Positions 51,922 through 60,928 of a stretch of DNA of 64,000 nt are shown piece by piece. Both the position numbers and the translations under genes were made by a program. The notes below the pieces were generated by a model, which saw nothing but the letters and a program-made list of their open reading frames with translations, did not search any database and had not been told where the DNA came from. How positions within the stretch are numbered: the first letter of the stretch is position 1; every line of letters starts with the position of its first letter. This DNA is from Bog-473 sp963756025 (GTDB lineage Bacteria > Actinomycetota > Acidimicrobiia > Acidimicrobiales > RAAP-2), in assembly GCA_963756025.1 (NCBI GenBank), contig CAVWMF010000009.1, forward strand, positions 186,001-250,000, given 5' to 3'.

Positions 51922-54665
51922 GGCACCGCTTCCTTCGCGGGTGTCGCACCCAGGTATGCGTCGATGACGGCGGGATCGATACGTACGTGGTCAGGTGGGC
52001 CCGAAGCGATCAAGGAACCGAAGTTGAGAACGTGGAGCTGGTCGCACAGTCCGAGCACGAGGCTCATGTCGTGATCGATCAGCAGGATGGTCACCCCGCC
52101 CTCGCGCACGGTGCGCAGGCGGTCGGCCAGCCAGGCACTCTCCGAGCTGTCGAGACCGGCTGCAGGCTCGTCCAAAAGGAGAACCTTGGGCTCGCCTGCG
52201 AGCGCCCGCGCAATCGAGACCAGCTGGCGTTGACCCTGGGACAGCTCGCCGACGTTTCTCTCCCGGAGCGCCGAAAGCTCCAGCGAGTCCAGGACTTCGG
52301 TCAGTCTGGCCGTGCCGGCACCGCGGGCGAGGTGCTGGCCCACTGTGATGTTCTCCTCCACCGAGAGATCCTCGTAGAGGTCGATGCTCTGGAACGTGCG
52401 TCCCAGACCCTGTGCGGCCCGCCGGTGCGGGGGGAGGCCATCGAGGGACCGGCCCTGCAACACCGTGTGGCCGCGGTAGGGGGTGAACCCACTGAGGGCG
52501 TCGATCAATGTCGTCTTTCCCGCGCCGTTCGGACCGATGAGACCCACGATGTCGCCCTCGGCCGCGGACAACGTGACATCGTCGACCGCGACGACCCCGC
52601 CGTAGTGCACGCTCAGCCCGTGTACCTCGAGCGCCAGCGCGGAGGGAGTCGGGCGGCTGATAGCAGTGGCGGGTTGCTTGGGTGCGGGCGCAGGTGTCGT
52701 GACCGGCGTCACCGGGCCGACGATCCGGGACGTCGGCCAGATGCGGCGCCGCACCCGCTCGGCCGACGCCTGCATCGGTCCGATGGCCCCTTCCGGGTTG
52801 AAGATCACCGTCTGCACCACGCCGATCCCCAGCAGGACCCCGTACCAATTGCCGAACGACACGACATGGTTGGTCGCCACGAACAAGATGCCGCCCGAGG
52901 CACCCAACCCCGCCAGGATCGCACCGCTCACCGACGTGATGCCTGCCACGAACACGGTGGAGAAGAAAAGGAGACCGACCAGGGCGTCGAACGTGTCGAA
53001 GGTGACATTCGTCTGCATGTAGGCCATGAGGCATCCGCTGATGCCTGCGATGAAGGCCCCGATCGCGAACCCGATGAGCTTGACGCGCACGACATTGACG
53101 CCTGCGGCGGCGGCGGATCGTTCATTGGCCCGGACGGCCAGCATGGCCGAACCGAGACGGCTGACGCGCAGCCGGGCCACGCCGACGGCGACGACGACGA
53201 GGACGAACAGGCAGAGCAACCCGAACGCGATGCGAGGGAAGCCCAGCCCCGAGCCAATCCCGAGATCGATACCGAAGAGTCGTGGATCGGGGATCGGCTC
53301 GCCTCCGGAACTCCCGTCCAAGCTGTTGTTCTGGAACCACACCGCCTCCACGGCCACGGCGAGCGCCAGCGTGACGATGGCCACGAACAGGCCGCGGATG
53401 CGGAGCGCCGGCAACCCGAACGCGACGCCGACGAGTGTCGCCGCGAGTGCGGCCAGCAGCGGGGCGATGGGGAACGGAATACCCCACGTATGCGCGAACG
53501 TGCTGAGGAGGAAGCCGGCGACGCCGGCCAGCGTGAGCTGGGCCAGCGAGATCTGCCCCACGTAGCCGGTGACCACGACGAGTGAGAGGCCCAGAATCGA
53601 GAGGATCAGGCTCAGGATGAAGGCGTCCCGGAAGCTCTGCCGGAGAACGACGAGGAGGAGGACCGCGACGGGGACCCCGATGACGATCGGCCACACCATA
53701 TGGCGGGGCCGCGGGGCCTTGCCGAGTGTGGGCTGCAGGAGCTGTCCCCGTGTCGGGAGTGGGCGCCCCCGGTACAAGAGGACGGCCAGAACCATGGCTA
53801 GGGGGAGCACCTGCCCGGCTCCGCTCGGGAACGACGGGTAGCGCGAGTTGAGGTAGACGCCGACCGATTCGAGGGCCCCGAGCAGCAATCCGGCTATGAC
53901 CGCCGGCGTCAGCGAGTACAGGCGCCCCACGACGGCCGCCGCCAGAGCAGGCACGATGAACAGGGTGTAGGAACCCGGGATCAGAGGCACCAGGGGCCCG
54001 ATCAAGATGCCGGCCAGGCCGGCGACGGTGCCGCTGATGGCCCAGTTGCGCAGCGCGATGTTTTCGGGCGAGAGCCCGGTGACCAACGCCCCGATCTCGG
54101 ATTCCGCCGATGCGCGCGTTGCGAGACCGAACGGGGTGAAGCGGTAGACGGCGCCGAGGAGGATCGCCACGCCCACGATGGTGACGGCAAACCAGAAGCG
54201 ATCGGCCGGGATCCGGATGCTGCCGATCGTGTACGTGCTCTGCGGGTAGATCGGGGCGACCAACACCTGCTGGGAACCCACCTGGAGATTGACCAGGGCC
54301 GTGAGCAGGCCCATGACGCCGAGAGACGCCACCGCCTTGGCCACGGCGCGTTGGTGACGCAACGGGCGGAAGACCGCCACGTAGAGGAGGATACCGAGCA
54401 GGGCCTGGATGCACAGGGTGATGACCACGGCCGGGAGGAATGCCACGGGACCTCCCACCGAAATGGGTGACACGCCGGGAATCGGAACGAGCAGCCGCCC
54501 CGTGCGGAGCAGCCCATAGGTATAGGAGGCGTAGAGCGCCTGGGCCCCCGTGGCGAAGTTCAGGACGCCTGAGCTGCGGTAGGTGACCACCAGGGACATG
54601 GCTAACGCGGCGAAGACAGCTCCGTTGCCCAACCCCAGGATCAGGAAGTTGATGTAGTTGGCCAT
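51918..54665 (-). CDS. Fused branched-chain-type ABC transporter LivH-LivM-LivG
   Basis: A single intact 915-residue polypeptide carrying three transporter parts. Residues about 1-290 are a LivH permease (NGAVFAALAMSLVVTYRSSG), about 320-650 a LivM permease (GYVGQISLAQLTLAGVAGFL, LPALRIRGLFVAIVTLALA), a Pro/Thr/Ala-rich linker PVTPVTTPAPAPKQPATA follows, and about 685-915 is a LivG ATPase (GPNGAGKTT, LSQGQRQLVSIARALAG, LLLDEPAAGLD). ATG 54665 has a GGGGGGG tract before it. It imports a hydrophobic or acidic substrate for the adjacent catabolic genes. A regulon motif lies 80 bp upstream of the start. Confidence 0.93.
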   Translation of the reverse strand: MANYINFLILGLGNGAVFAALAMSLVVTYRSSGVLNFATGAQALYASYTYGLLRTGRLLVPIPGVSPISVGGPVAFLPAVVITLCIQALLGILLYVAVFRPLRHQRAVAKAVASLGVMGLLTALVNLQVGSQQVLVAPIYPQSTYTIGSIRIPADRFWFAVTIVGVAILLGAVYRFTPFGLATRASAESEIGALVTGLSPENIALRNWAISGTVAGLAGILIGPLVPLIPGSYTLFIVPALAAAVVGRLYSLTPAVIAGLLLGALESVGVYLNSRYPSFPSGAGQVLPLAMVLAVLLYRGRPLPTRGQLLQPTLGKAPRPRHMVWPIVIGVPVAVLLLVVLRQSFRDAFILSLILSILGLSLVVVTGYVGQISLAQLTLAGVAGFLLSTFAHTWGIPFPIAPLLAALAATLVGVAFGLPALRIRGLFVAIVTLALAVAVEAVWFQNNSLDGSSGGEPIPDPRLFGIDLGIGSGLGFPRIAFGLLCLFVLVVVAVGVARLRVSRLGSAMLAVRANERSAAAAGVNVVRVKLIGFAIGAFIAGISGCLMAYMQTNVTFDTFDALVGLLFFSTVFVAGITSVSGAILAGLGASGGILFVATNHVVSFGNWYGVLLGIGVVQTVIFNPEGAIGPMQASAERVRRRIWPTSRIVGPVTPVTTPAPAPKQPATAISRPTPSALALEVHGLSVHYGGVVAVDDVTLSAAEGDIVGLIGPNGAGKTTLIDALSGFTPYRGHTVLQGRSLDGLPPHRRAAQGLGRTFQSIDLYEDLSVEENITVGQHLARGAGTARLTEVLDSLELSALRERNVGELSQGQRQLVSIARALAGEPKVLLLDEPAAGLDSSESAWLADRLRTVREGGVTILLIDHDMSLVLGLCDQLHVLNFGSLIASGPPDHVRIDPAVIDAYLGATPAKEAVP

Positions 54666-55030
54666 TCCCCCCCGGCTCGATGCGCTGGTGCTTGCTTCTC
54701 AAGGCGATCACGGCTCGGTTTCGATCCCGGGCGACTAATAAAGGATACTCTAGACAACCAGCACCCTCCCGGCACGTCCGGTCGCACCGGGCGCGTGACG
54801 TCGTGCGGAGCGCCGTTCGGCGGTACACGTCTCCGGCAAAGATGCAGGTCTATTGACCCTGTTCTCTTGGTTGGATCACCTGTGGCGGCTCCGCCGACGC
54901 GCCGCTGGACCAGGCGCCGGACCGACGCCAACCGTCGGCCGGACGGTCCGACGGGAGGCGGTTCGAGCGCCGTCCGTCCGCCTATTCAGGTTACTGTATC
55001 GGGGTCACTCGATGAAGGGGAGCCCATCAG
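54666..55030. promoter_or_regulatory. 365-bp divergent region with regulon motif copies c and g
   Basis: Copy c reads TAGAGTATCCT on the minus strand (54754 to 54744), continuing TTATTAG, facing the transporter. Copy g reads AGTAACCTGAATAGG on the minus strand (54995 to 54981), 36 bp before the CoA transferase ATG 55031. No gene is supported between them; the interval 54760-54980 is GC-rich and featureless. Confidence 0.6.
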
Positions 55031-56251
55031 ATGACGGAAGGCGTTCTCGACGGGGTGCGGATCCTCGAGGTGGCGACGTGGACCTTTGTTCCTGCGGCCG
55101 GTGCCGTGCTGGCCGATTGGGGGGCGGACGTCATAAAGGTCGAGCACCCCGAGACAGGCGACCCCCAGCGGGGCCTGGTGACGGCGGGAATGTTCGGTGG
55201 TGGCCCTCGTTCGGTGAATTTCATGATCGAACAACCCAACCGGGGCAAGCGGAGTATCGGTATCGATCTGCGCTCCGCGGGCGGCCTCGAAGTTCTCTAT
55301 CAGCTGGCCGAGACCGCGGATGTCTTCCTGACCAGCTTTCTGCCGGCCGCCCGCCAGCAGATGCGCATCGACGTCGAGCACATTCGCTCCCGCAATCCGG
55401 GCATCATCTACGTCCGCGGGAGCGGAATGGGCCAGCGCGGGCCCGAACGCGAGAAGGGTGGGTACGACGCGGCGGCGTACTTCGCCCGTGGCGGGCACGC
55501 CGAGGCGCTCACTCCCGATGACGTCGAGTATCCGGTGAACCCACGTGCCGCCTACGGCGACCTCCCCGGGGGTCAGACGCTGGCCGGGGGGATCGCGGCC
55601 GCCCTCTTTCGGCGAGAGCGACATGGAGTGCCCTCCGTCGTGGACGCGTCACTCCTGTCGTGTGCCATGTGGACCCTCTCGCCCGACATCGTCTCGAGCA
55701 AGCTCTTCGGTATCCCCAAACTTCCCCGCGGTGATCGCCGTCACGCCCCCAATCCCCTGGTAGGCACGTACAGGACCAAGGACGGGCGGTTCATCAACCT
55801 CACGATGCTCGAATCGGATCGCTATTGGCCCGATCTCTGCGCACGCATCGGCCGTCCCGAACTCACCGACGACCCGCGCTTCGCGACGGCGGCGCTGCGG
55901 CACACGCACGGGCCCGAATGTGTCGGGGTGCTCGACGACGCATTCGCCGGGAGGACGCTCGCCGAGTGGAAACCTGCCCTGGCGGATGCCCTGGGCGTCT
56001 GGGCCGTCTGCCAGGAGCCGCTCGAGCTCCACGACGATGAGCAGGCGCTCGAGAACGGTTACCTGGTCGACGTGTCCACCGACCAGGGCACATCGTTCAC
56101 GCTCGTGGCGAATCCCGTCCAGTTCGACGAGACGCCTCCGGTGCTGACGCGGGCACCCGCCCACGGCGAGCACACCGAAGCGATCTTGCTCGAGCTCGGA
56201 ATGGGGTGGGCCGACATCCTTTCGTTGAAGGAGACTGGCGCCGTCCTATGA
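55031..56251 (+). CDS. CaiB/BaiF type III CoA transferase
   Basis: A 406-residue single-domain CoA transferase. It begins MTEGVLDGVRILEVATWTFV, then GAVLADWGADVIKVEHPETG, PNRGKRSIGIDLRS, and AAYGDLPGGQ with the catalytic Asp177. C-terminal AFAGRTLAEWKPALAD and a final HTEAILLELG are family-typical. It activates a carboxylate by CoA exchange. It overlaps the kinase-like gene (ATGA), giving the operon CoA transferase, APH kinase, beta-barrel protein. Ribosome-binding site aaggggag 10 bp upstream. Confidence 0.92.
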   Translation: MTEGVLDGVRILEVATWTFVPAAGAVLADWGADVIKVEHPETGDPQRGLVTAGMFGGGPRSVNFMIEQPNRGKRSIGIDLRSAGGLEVLYQLAETADVFLTSFLPAARQQMRIDVEHIRSRNPGIIYVRGSGMGQRGPEREKGGYDAAAYFARGGHAEALTPDDVEYPVNPRAAYGDLPGGQTLAGGIAAALFRRERHGVPSVVDASLLSCAMWTLSPDIVSSKLFGIPKLPRGDRRHAPNPLVGTYRTKDGRFINLTMLESDRYWPDLCARIGRPELTDDPRFATAALRHTHGPECVGVLDDAFAGRTLAEWKPALADALGVWAVCQEPLELHDDEQALENGYLVDVSTDQGTSFTLVANPVQFDETPPVLTRAPAHGEHTEAILLELGMGWADILSLKETGAVL

Positions 56252-57624
56252 GCGACCCTGGATTGGGACTTCCCGACGACCTCGTCACCTGGATGGAGGA
56301 GATCGGCGGAGGAAAGGTCACCCACGTCGACCGCAAGCCCGGAGGCGGCCGCAAGGAAGCCTGGTTCGTCGACCTCGATCGGGCGGGCGATGGTGTGGTG
56401 GCGCTGTTCCTGCACTATGACCGCTCCGACCACGAGGCCACCAAAGACCCCTGGACGCTGCGACGTGAAGCCTCGGTCTACCGCGCCCTGGCCGGCAGCG
56501 CCGTCCCCGTGCCCCGCCTGCTCGGGATCCACCCTTTGCAGCACGCCATGCTGTCGGAGCGACTGGTGGGGGAGAACTGGTTCTCACATATCTCGGATCC
56601 TGCCGAACGAGAGGCGACGGCGCAGGATTTCATGACGAAGCTGGCCGATCTCCACCGGTTGGACCCGGCGACACTCGATCTCCCCGACTTCCCGCGACCC
56701 GCGACCGTCCCCGAGGCCGTGTGCTGCGAGCTCGACGAGTGGGATGCATTACTGGCCGCACGCGGTGGTCCGGTCGATCCTGCGCTCTCCTTCACGCTGG
56801 ATTGGCTCCGCCGCCACATCCCCTCCTACGAGGGCCCGATGGTCCTGGTCCAGGGGGACACCGGGCCGGGGAACTTCATGTACGCGGCGGGCCACGTCGT
56901 GGCGTTGGTCGACTGGGAGTTGGCGCATCTGGGCGACCCGATGGACGACATCGCCTGGCTGTCCCTCCGCGCCACCCAGGAGCCGTTCACCGACTTCCCG
57001 GCGCGCCTGCGGGAGTACGAACTGCTCTCGGGCCACCGCATCGACGAAGGCCGTGTGAAGTACTACCGCGTGATGGCAGAAGCCAAGTTGCAGGTCATGA
57101 GCCACCGCGGCCCGGGCGTGCCCCAAGGCGGCGGCGGCGACTTCGGACATGCCTTCATCTACGGACTGCTGCACCGGCGTCTTTGGCTGGAGGCCCTCGC
57201 CGTCGCGGCCGCCATCGACCTCTCGCCGGCCGAGACCCCTCCGCCCCGTACGCCGCGCGACCACGACTGGATGTACCGCGCACTGCTCGAACAACTGCGC
57301 GAGGTCATCGTGCCCCGGATCACCGATCCTTTGGCCAGCACGCGCAGCAAGGGACTGGCGCGAGCCGTCAAATACCTGGAGCAGGTCGACGCCTACGGCG
57401 GGTTCTTCGAGACCTGCGAGCGCGAGGACCTGACGGCGTTGTTGGGTCACGTCCCGGAGGGCCTCGCCGAAGGCCGGGACGAACTGGCCGCGGCGGTCCG
57501 GCTCCAGCGCGTGGGCGACGAGGAGTACCTCGGGTACCTGTGGCGGCGCGTGGCGCGCCAGACCGAGTTGGCGCGATCCGCCATGGGCGTGCTGGCGGAT
57601 CGCCATTGGCCCCCGTTGACATGA
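56248..57624 (+). CDS. APH-fold phosphotransferase
   Basis: A 458-residue kinase-fold protein. ATG 56248 overlaps the CoA transferase stop. Catalytic loop QGDTGPGN (Asp204, Asn209), again Gln rather than His, and metal site VDWELAHLGDPMDDIAW (Asp222). An N-terminal ATP region contains KPGGGRKEAWFVDLD. After the kinase core it has about 150 additional C-terminal residues, largely helical. Close relatives in actinobacteria are annotated simply as phosphotransferase family and sit beside acyl-CoA dehydrogenase genes. Substrate unknown. Its stop overlaps the beta-barrel gene. Confidence 0.87.
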   Translation: MSDPGLGLPDDLVTWMEEIGGGKVTHVDRKPGGGRKEAWFVDLDRAGDGVVALFLHYDRSDHEATKDPWTLRREASVYRALAGSAVPVPRLLGIHPLQHAMLSERLVGENWFSHISDPAEREATAQDFMTKLADLHRLDPATLDLPDFPRPATVPEAVCCELDEWDALLAARGGPVDPALSFTLDWLRRHIPSYEGPMVLVQGDTGPGNFMYAAGHVVALVDWELAHLGDPMDDIAWLSLRATQEPFTDFPARLREYELLSGHRIDEGRVKYYRVMAEAKLQVMSHRGPGVPQGGGGDFGHAFIYGLLHRRLWLEALAVAAAIDLSPAETPPPRTPRDHDWMYRALLEQLREVIVPRITDPLASTRSKGLARAVKYLEQVDAYGGFFETCEREDLTALLGHVPEGLAEGRDELAAAVRLQRVGDEEYLGYLWRRVARQTELARSAMGVLADRHWPPLT

Positions 57625-58631
57625 CCGACGGGGGGGAGGGGGACCTCAACTCGCTCAAGGCGGCACGCCAGTACCCGTCGTTCGGTCCCGAGGACGACGA
57701 CTTCCATGACGAGGCACTCTCCGATCGCTGGTGGGAGACCGAGACCTGTTGGTTCTCCTGGAATGTGCCTGATCGGCAGATGGGTGGGTGGACCTACTGC
57801 CAGGCCAGGCCCAACGCGAACCTGTGCAACGGGGGCGCGTGGGTCTGGGATGGCACCGGGTCCTACTCGTGGGACCTGCCCTACCATGCTCACTACCAGG
57901 GCCTGGAGCTGCCGGTGCGGTCCGCACGGGACATGCGCGACTTCGAGTGGCCCAACGGCGTGCATGTGACTGCGCTGGAACCGCTCGAGACGTACCGGAT
58001 CCGTTACGAGGACCCCGGCGCCCTCGAAGTGGACCTCCTCTTCGAAGCGATCATGGCGCCCAATCCCCACCCGCTGGGCGTGGCGCCGTTCTTCAAGGGG
58101 AGACACTTCGACCAACCGGGCCATGTCACCGGGGTGATGGTGCTCCACGGAGAGGAGATACCCGTCGATTGCTTTGCGACGCGGGACCGGTCATGGGGCC
58201 CGCGACCGGCCGGGCGACCCAAGCGGCGGGGCGATGGAACAGCGCCGCTGACGCGCTTCGGCGGAATCGGCTATTGCTTCGGTGCGGCGGGGACCTCCGA
58301 CGCCTGGCTGGTGTATTCGGCGCCCGGCCTGGAGGGAGACCCGGTGTCTTGCGGATTCCTCCTGCGCGACGGTCGTTACGCGCACGTGTTGGCCGGAGAG
58401 CGCCATCTGCGGGTCGACCCCGTCACGGGATGGCCGACCTCCATGGACATCGAGGTGGTCGACGACCTCGACCGTCATCTCACCGTCCACGGGGAGGCGG
58501 TCAGCCGCCATTGGCGTGGGCTCGGAGGCGACACGTTGTTCTGTTGGGAATGGGACGGGCTCACCGGCTGGGGGGAGGACCAGAGCTACTTCAGCCGGCC
58601 GGTTCTGGACGCCATGACGTCGCGCCCGTAA
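57621..58631 (+). CDS. Beta-barrel protein of DUF7064-like type (second copy)
   Basis: A 336-residue relative of the 48775 protein, longer and distinct at the N-terminus (YPSFGPEDDDFHDEALSDRWWE). The shared RDRSWGPR lies at 188-195; the family-like pattern of two beta-rich halves is visible, with ALEPLETYRIRYEDPGALEV in the first. ATG 57621 overlaps the kinase stop (ATGA). It is tail-to-tail with the double-hotdog gene, 14 bp apart. Function unknown; coexistence with a kinase in both modules suggests that the two act together. Confidence 0.65.
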   Translation: MTDGGEGDLNSLKAARQYPSFGPEDDDFHDEALSDRWWETETCWFSWNVPDRQMGGWTYCQARPNANLCNGGAWVWDGTGSYSWDLPYHAHYQGLELPVRSARDMRDFEWPNGVHVTALEPLETYRIRYEDPGALEVDLLFEAIMAPNPHPLGVAPFFKGRHFDQPGHVTGVMVLHGEEIPVDCFATRDRSWGPRPAGRPKRRGDGTAPLTRFGGIGYCFGAAGTSDAWLVYSAPGLEGDPVSCGFLLRDGRYAHVLAGERHLRVDPVTGWPTSMDIEVVDDLDRHLTVHGEAVSRHWRGLGGDTLFCWEWDGLTGWGEDQSYFSRPVLDAMTSRP

Positions 58632-58645
58632 CGGCAGGCGAGTGA

Positions 58646-59920
58646 TCACCGAGCGGCCGCGCGCTCGGCCTTCAATTCGAGATGGCGCGCGGTCAACGAC
58701 GCGGCGACGGCGCTGAGATCGGCCGGAGGCTCCGGGAGCGAGAAGGTTCCCCGCCCGTTCCGGCTGGGCAGGGCCACGGTGGCCGAACCCGGGCAGGTCA
58801 CGTCGTCGCGCTGGTTAGTGCCACGCATCTCGATGTCGACGAGGTGAAGCCCGTTTTCGAGGCGTTTTGCCGTCACCTCACCCGTGAGGATGTGGCTGTC
58901 ACCGATGTAGTTGAACTTTCGGATCTCACTGTGCTGGCGCAGCAGCCATCCATCGTCGCCCATCCAGTCGGTGACGAGGTGGGTGAGCCAGCAGTCGCGC
59001 ATGACGCCGTAGTCGTAGGCCATGGGATTGCCGATGGCTTGTGCCCACGCGGAATCCCAGTGCACCCGCTGGGCCACGTCGGGCACCCCGTGTTCGTTCT
59101 TGACGTAGAAGGGAGCGATCCGCCGGCGGTTGTCGAAGGCGAGCCGATTGGCACAGGGCGTATAGGGCGTGAAGCCGTAGCCACCGCTGTGGAAGACGAT
59201 CATGTCGGTCGTGGTGAGAGGGCCCTTGGCCATCGGCCCGATGGCGTCGCCGACCGCGACGTCCTCCCACCAGCGGGGCTCCGCCCCTCGCACTTCTTCG
59301 GCCTCGTAGATCGCATCGAGCCGCGCGATGTCGTCGTCGCTGTAGGTGGCGGGTTCGATCGCGCTGTATTTGCCCTTCTCGCGTGCGGTCTTGCGCTCGG
59401 TGTGGATAGCCAGCATGCGCATCGAGGCCACCACCTCGCCCCGTTGATTCATCTTCGTGTTGAGGAACGTGATGAGGACGGACCGCTCGGCAAACTCGGA
59501 GTCCTTGATCTCGACCGACTCGGTTCCACCGAAGCTGTACAGGCGGTCGCCGGGCAGCACCGGTCGATACCAGTCCCAGGTGCTCCCCGAGACGAACACG
59601 TGGATTCCCCGGAAGGACGGTCGTTTCAAATGCTCGGTCGGGGGATCCGCCAAGAGGGGGGCGTTCAGACCGATGCCCACCATGGGTGGCGCAATCTGGC
59701 TGCCCCACCGGGTCGACGCGCCGTAGTCTTCCGAGCAGTACAGCGGGTTGTCGTCTCCGTAGCTGCGGGCGAAATTCCGGAACGTGTCATGCGAGCCCAT
59801 GGTCAGGTGCTCGCGGGTCTTCGAAGCCGAGTAACGCCCGACGAGTGCCTTGGCACGCTCGATGTCGGATTCCCTGAGCTTGAAGTCGGTCGCCTTCTCG
59901 AATTCCGTTGATGTCGCCAT
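58646..59920 (-). CDS. MaoC/FAS1-like double-hotdog acyl dehydratase
   Basis: A 424-residue two-hotdog protein of the MaoC-like/FAS1-type dehydratase group, which hydrates enoyl-CoA esters. Start 59920 (MATSTEFEKATDFKLRE) is preferred because the open frame further upstream would run through the regulon motif. Seen: ARSYGDDNPLYCSEDYGAST (N-terminal hotdog), PVLPGDRLYSFGGTESVEI, and a C-terminal half with VHWDSAWAQAIGNPMAYDYG, matching actinobacterial proteins of steroid and fatty acid breakdown. Probably acts on a bulky enoyl-CoA made by the P450/CoA transferase route. Confidence 0.88.
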   Translation of the reverse strand: MATSTEFEKATDFKLRESDIERAKALVGRYSASKTREHLTMGSHDTFRNFARSYGDDNPLYCSEDYGASTRWGSQIAPPMVGIGLNAPLLADPPTEHLKRPSFRGIHVFVSGSTWDWYRPVLPGDRLYSFGGTESVEIKDSEFAERSVLITFLNTKMNQRGEVVASMRMLAIHTERKTAREKGKYSAIEPATYSDDDIARLDAIYEAEEVRGAEPRWWEDVAVGDAIGPMAKGPLTTTDMIVFHSGGYGFTPYTPCANRLAFDNRRRIAPFYVKNEHGVPDVAQRVHWDSAWAQAIGNPMAYDYGVMRDCWLTHLVTDWMGDDGWLLRQHSEIRKFNYIGDSHILTGEVTAKRLENGLHLVDIEMRGTNQRDDVTCPGSATVALPSRNGRGTFSLPEPPADLSAVAASLTARHLELKAERAAAR

Positions 59921-59961
59921 GGCCCCCGCTCGTCGTCCGCGAAACTCTCGTCGGCGGGATA

Positions 59962-59979
59962 TAGAGTATCCTGAATAGG
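59962..59979. promoter_or_regulatory. Regulon motif, copy b
   Basis: TAGAGTATCCTGAATAGG in the 161-bp divergent gap between the dehydratase (minus, 59920) and the crotonase (plus, 60082). Its core TATCCTGAATA is a near-perfect 11-bp palindrome. It could serve both genes. Confidence 0.65.
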
Positions 59980-60081
59980 GAAGCCGGGCAATCGGACCCG
60001 GTCCCCCGCGATGCGGCACCCGGGCGGCCCTCTCCGCCCGGTGGTCGTTCACCGTTGCGCGGTCTCCCGAAGGAGTGATGC

Positions 60082-60909
60082 ATGCAGATCGAGACGGGAA
60101 CCGAGACCGTCCTCGCTGAGGTGGCCGACGGTGTGGGCACCATCACGCTCAATCGACCAGAGCGCCGCAACGCCCTGCACTACGAGATTCTCGAGACGGT
60201 GCCCCGACTGCTCGAGCGCTTCGTCGAAGATCCGGCCGTCAGCTGCATCATGGTCACCGGAGCCGGCCGGTCCTTCTGCTCGGGCGGCGACGTCGGCGGG
60301 GGTACCTTCCGACGACCGACGCCCGACGCCCGCCCGCAGAAGGCGACAGCCAAGGAACAGGGCCAGATGCTGGCGGAAGACGCGCGCATGATCCGGATGC
60401 TCTTCGAATGTCCGAAGATCACGCTTGCCGCGCTGCCGGGTGCCGCCGTCGGTGCCGGCATGAGCCTGGCCCTGGCGGCCGACCTCCGCATCGCCGGGAG
60501 CTCGGCGACGCTGATCGGTGGTTGGGGGCGGCTGGGATTCAGTGGCGACTTCGGGGGCCCCTGGCTGCTGACCCGTATGGTCGGCCCTACGCGCGCCCTG
60601 GAATTCCTCATTGAGAACACGGTCATCGATGCCGATCGTGCGCATTCGCTGGGTTTGTTCAATGTCGTCGTTCCTGATGAGGAACTACGGTCGGCCGCTG
60701 CGGCGTGGGCGATCCGGATCGCCGATGGTCCCCGTGCCGCCTACCGGTACTTCAAGGAGAACGTCCGGGAGGCTGAACATCTTTCTCTGGCCGAAGCCCT
60801 CCCGTTGGAGGGTGAGCGCATGGCGCTGTCGGCCGGCACCGACGACCATCGCAGAGCCCTCAAGCGCTGGATGGAGGAAGCGGCGGCCAAGCGCTCCGCT
60901 CGTTCGTGA
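60082..60909 (+). CDS. Enoyl-CoA hydratase/isomerase family
   Basis: A 275-residue crotonase. TLNRPERRNALHYEI, oxyanion segment GRSFCSGGDVGGG, and LPGAAVGAGMSLALAADLRI are intact. The catalytic loop reads WGRLGFSGDFGGPWLLTRM, with Ser-Gly-Asp where hydratases carry a Glu, so isomerase or ring-acting chemistry is possible. Start 60082 has gaaggag 7-8 bp upstream. Divergent from the dehydratase and sharing motif copy b, it ends 19 bp from the P450 stop. Confidence 0.9.
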   Translation: MQIETGTETVLAEVADGVGTITLNRPERRNALHYEILETVPRLLERFVEDPAVSCIMVTGAGRSFCSGGDVGGGTFRRPTPDARPQKATAKEQGQMLAEDARMIRMLFECPKITLAALPGAAVGAGMSLALAADLRIAGSSATLIGGWGRLGFSGDFGGPWLLTRMVGPTRALEFLIENTVIDADRAHSLGLFNVVVPDEELRSAAAAWAIRIADGPRAAYRYFKENVREAEHLSLAEALPLEGERMALSAGTDDHRRALKRWMEEAAAKRSARS

Positions 60910-60928
60910 CCCTGGACGGGAATCCTCT

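Noticed and set aside
51909..53585. 558-codon open frame opposite the fused ABC transporter
   Set aside because: Composition is Asp/Glu/Arg/Gly-rich shadow sequence; the minus strand encodes intact Walker motifs and membrane segments.
55525..55540. GAGTATCCGGTGAA resembling the regulon motif
   Set aside because: Inside the CoA transferase coding sequence as Glu-Tyr-Pro-Val-Asn; not in a promoter position.
59921..60052. Upstream extension of the dehydratase reading frame
   Set aside because: It would run through regulon motif copy b and has no family similarity before MATSTEF.
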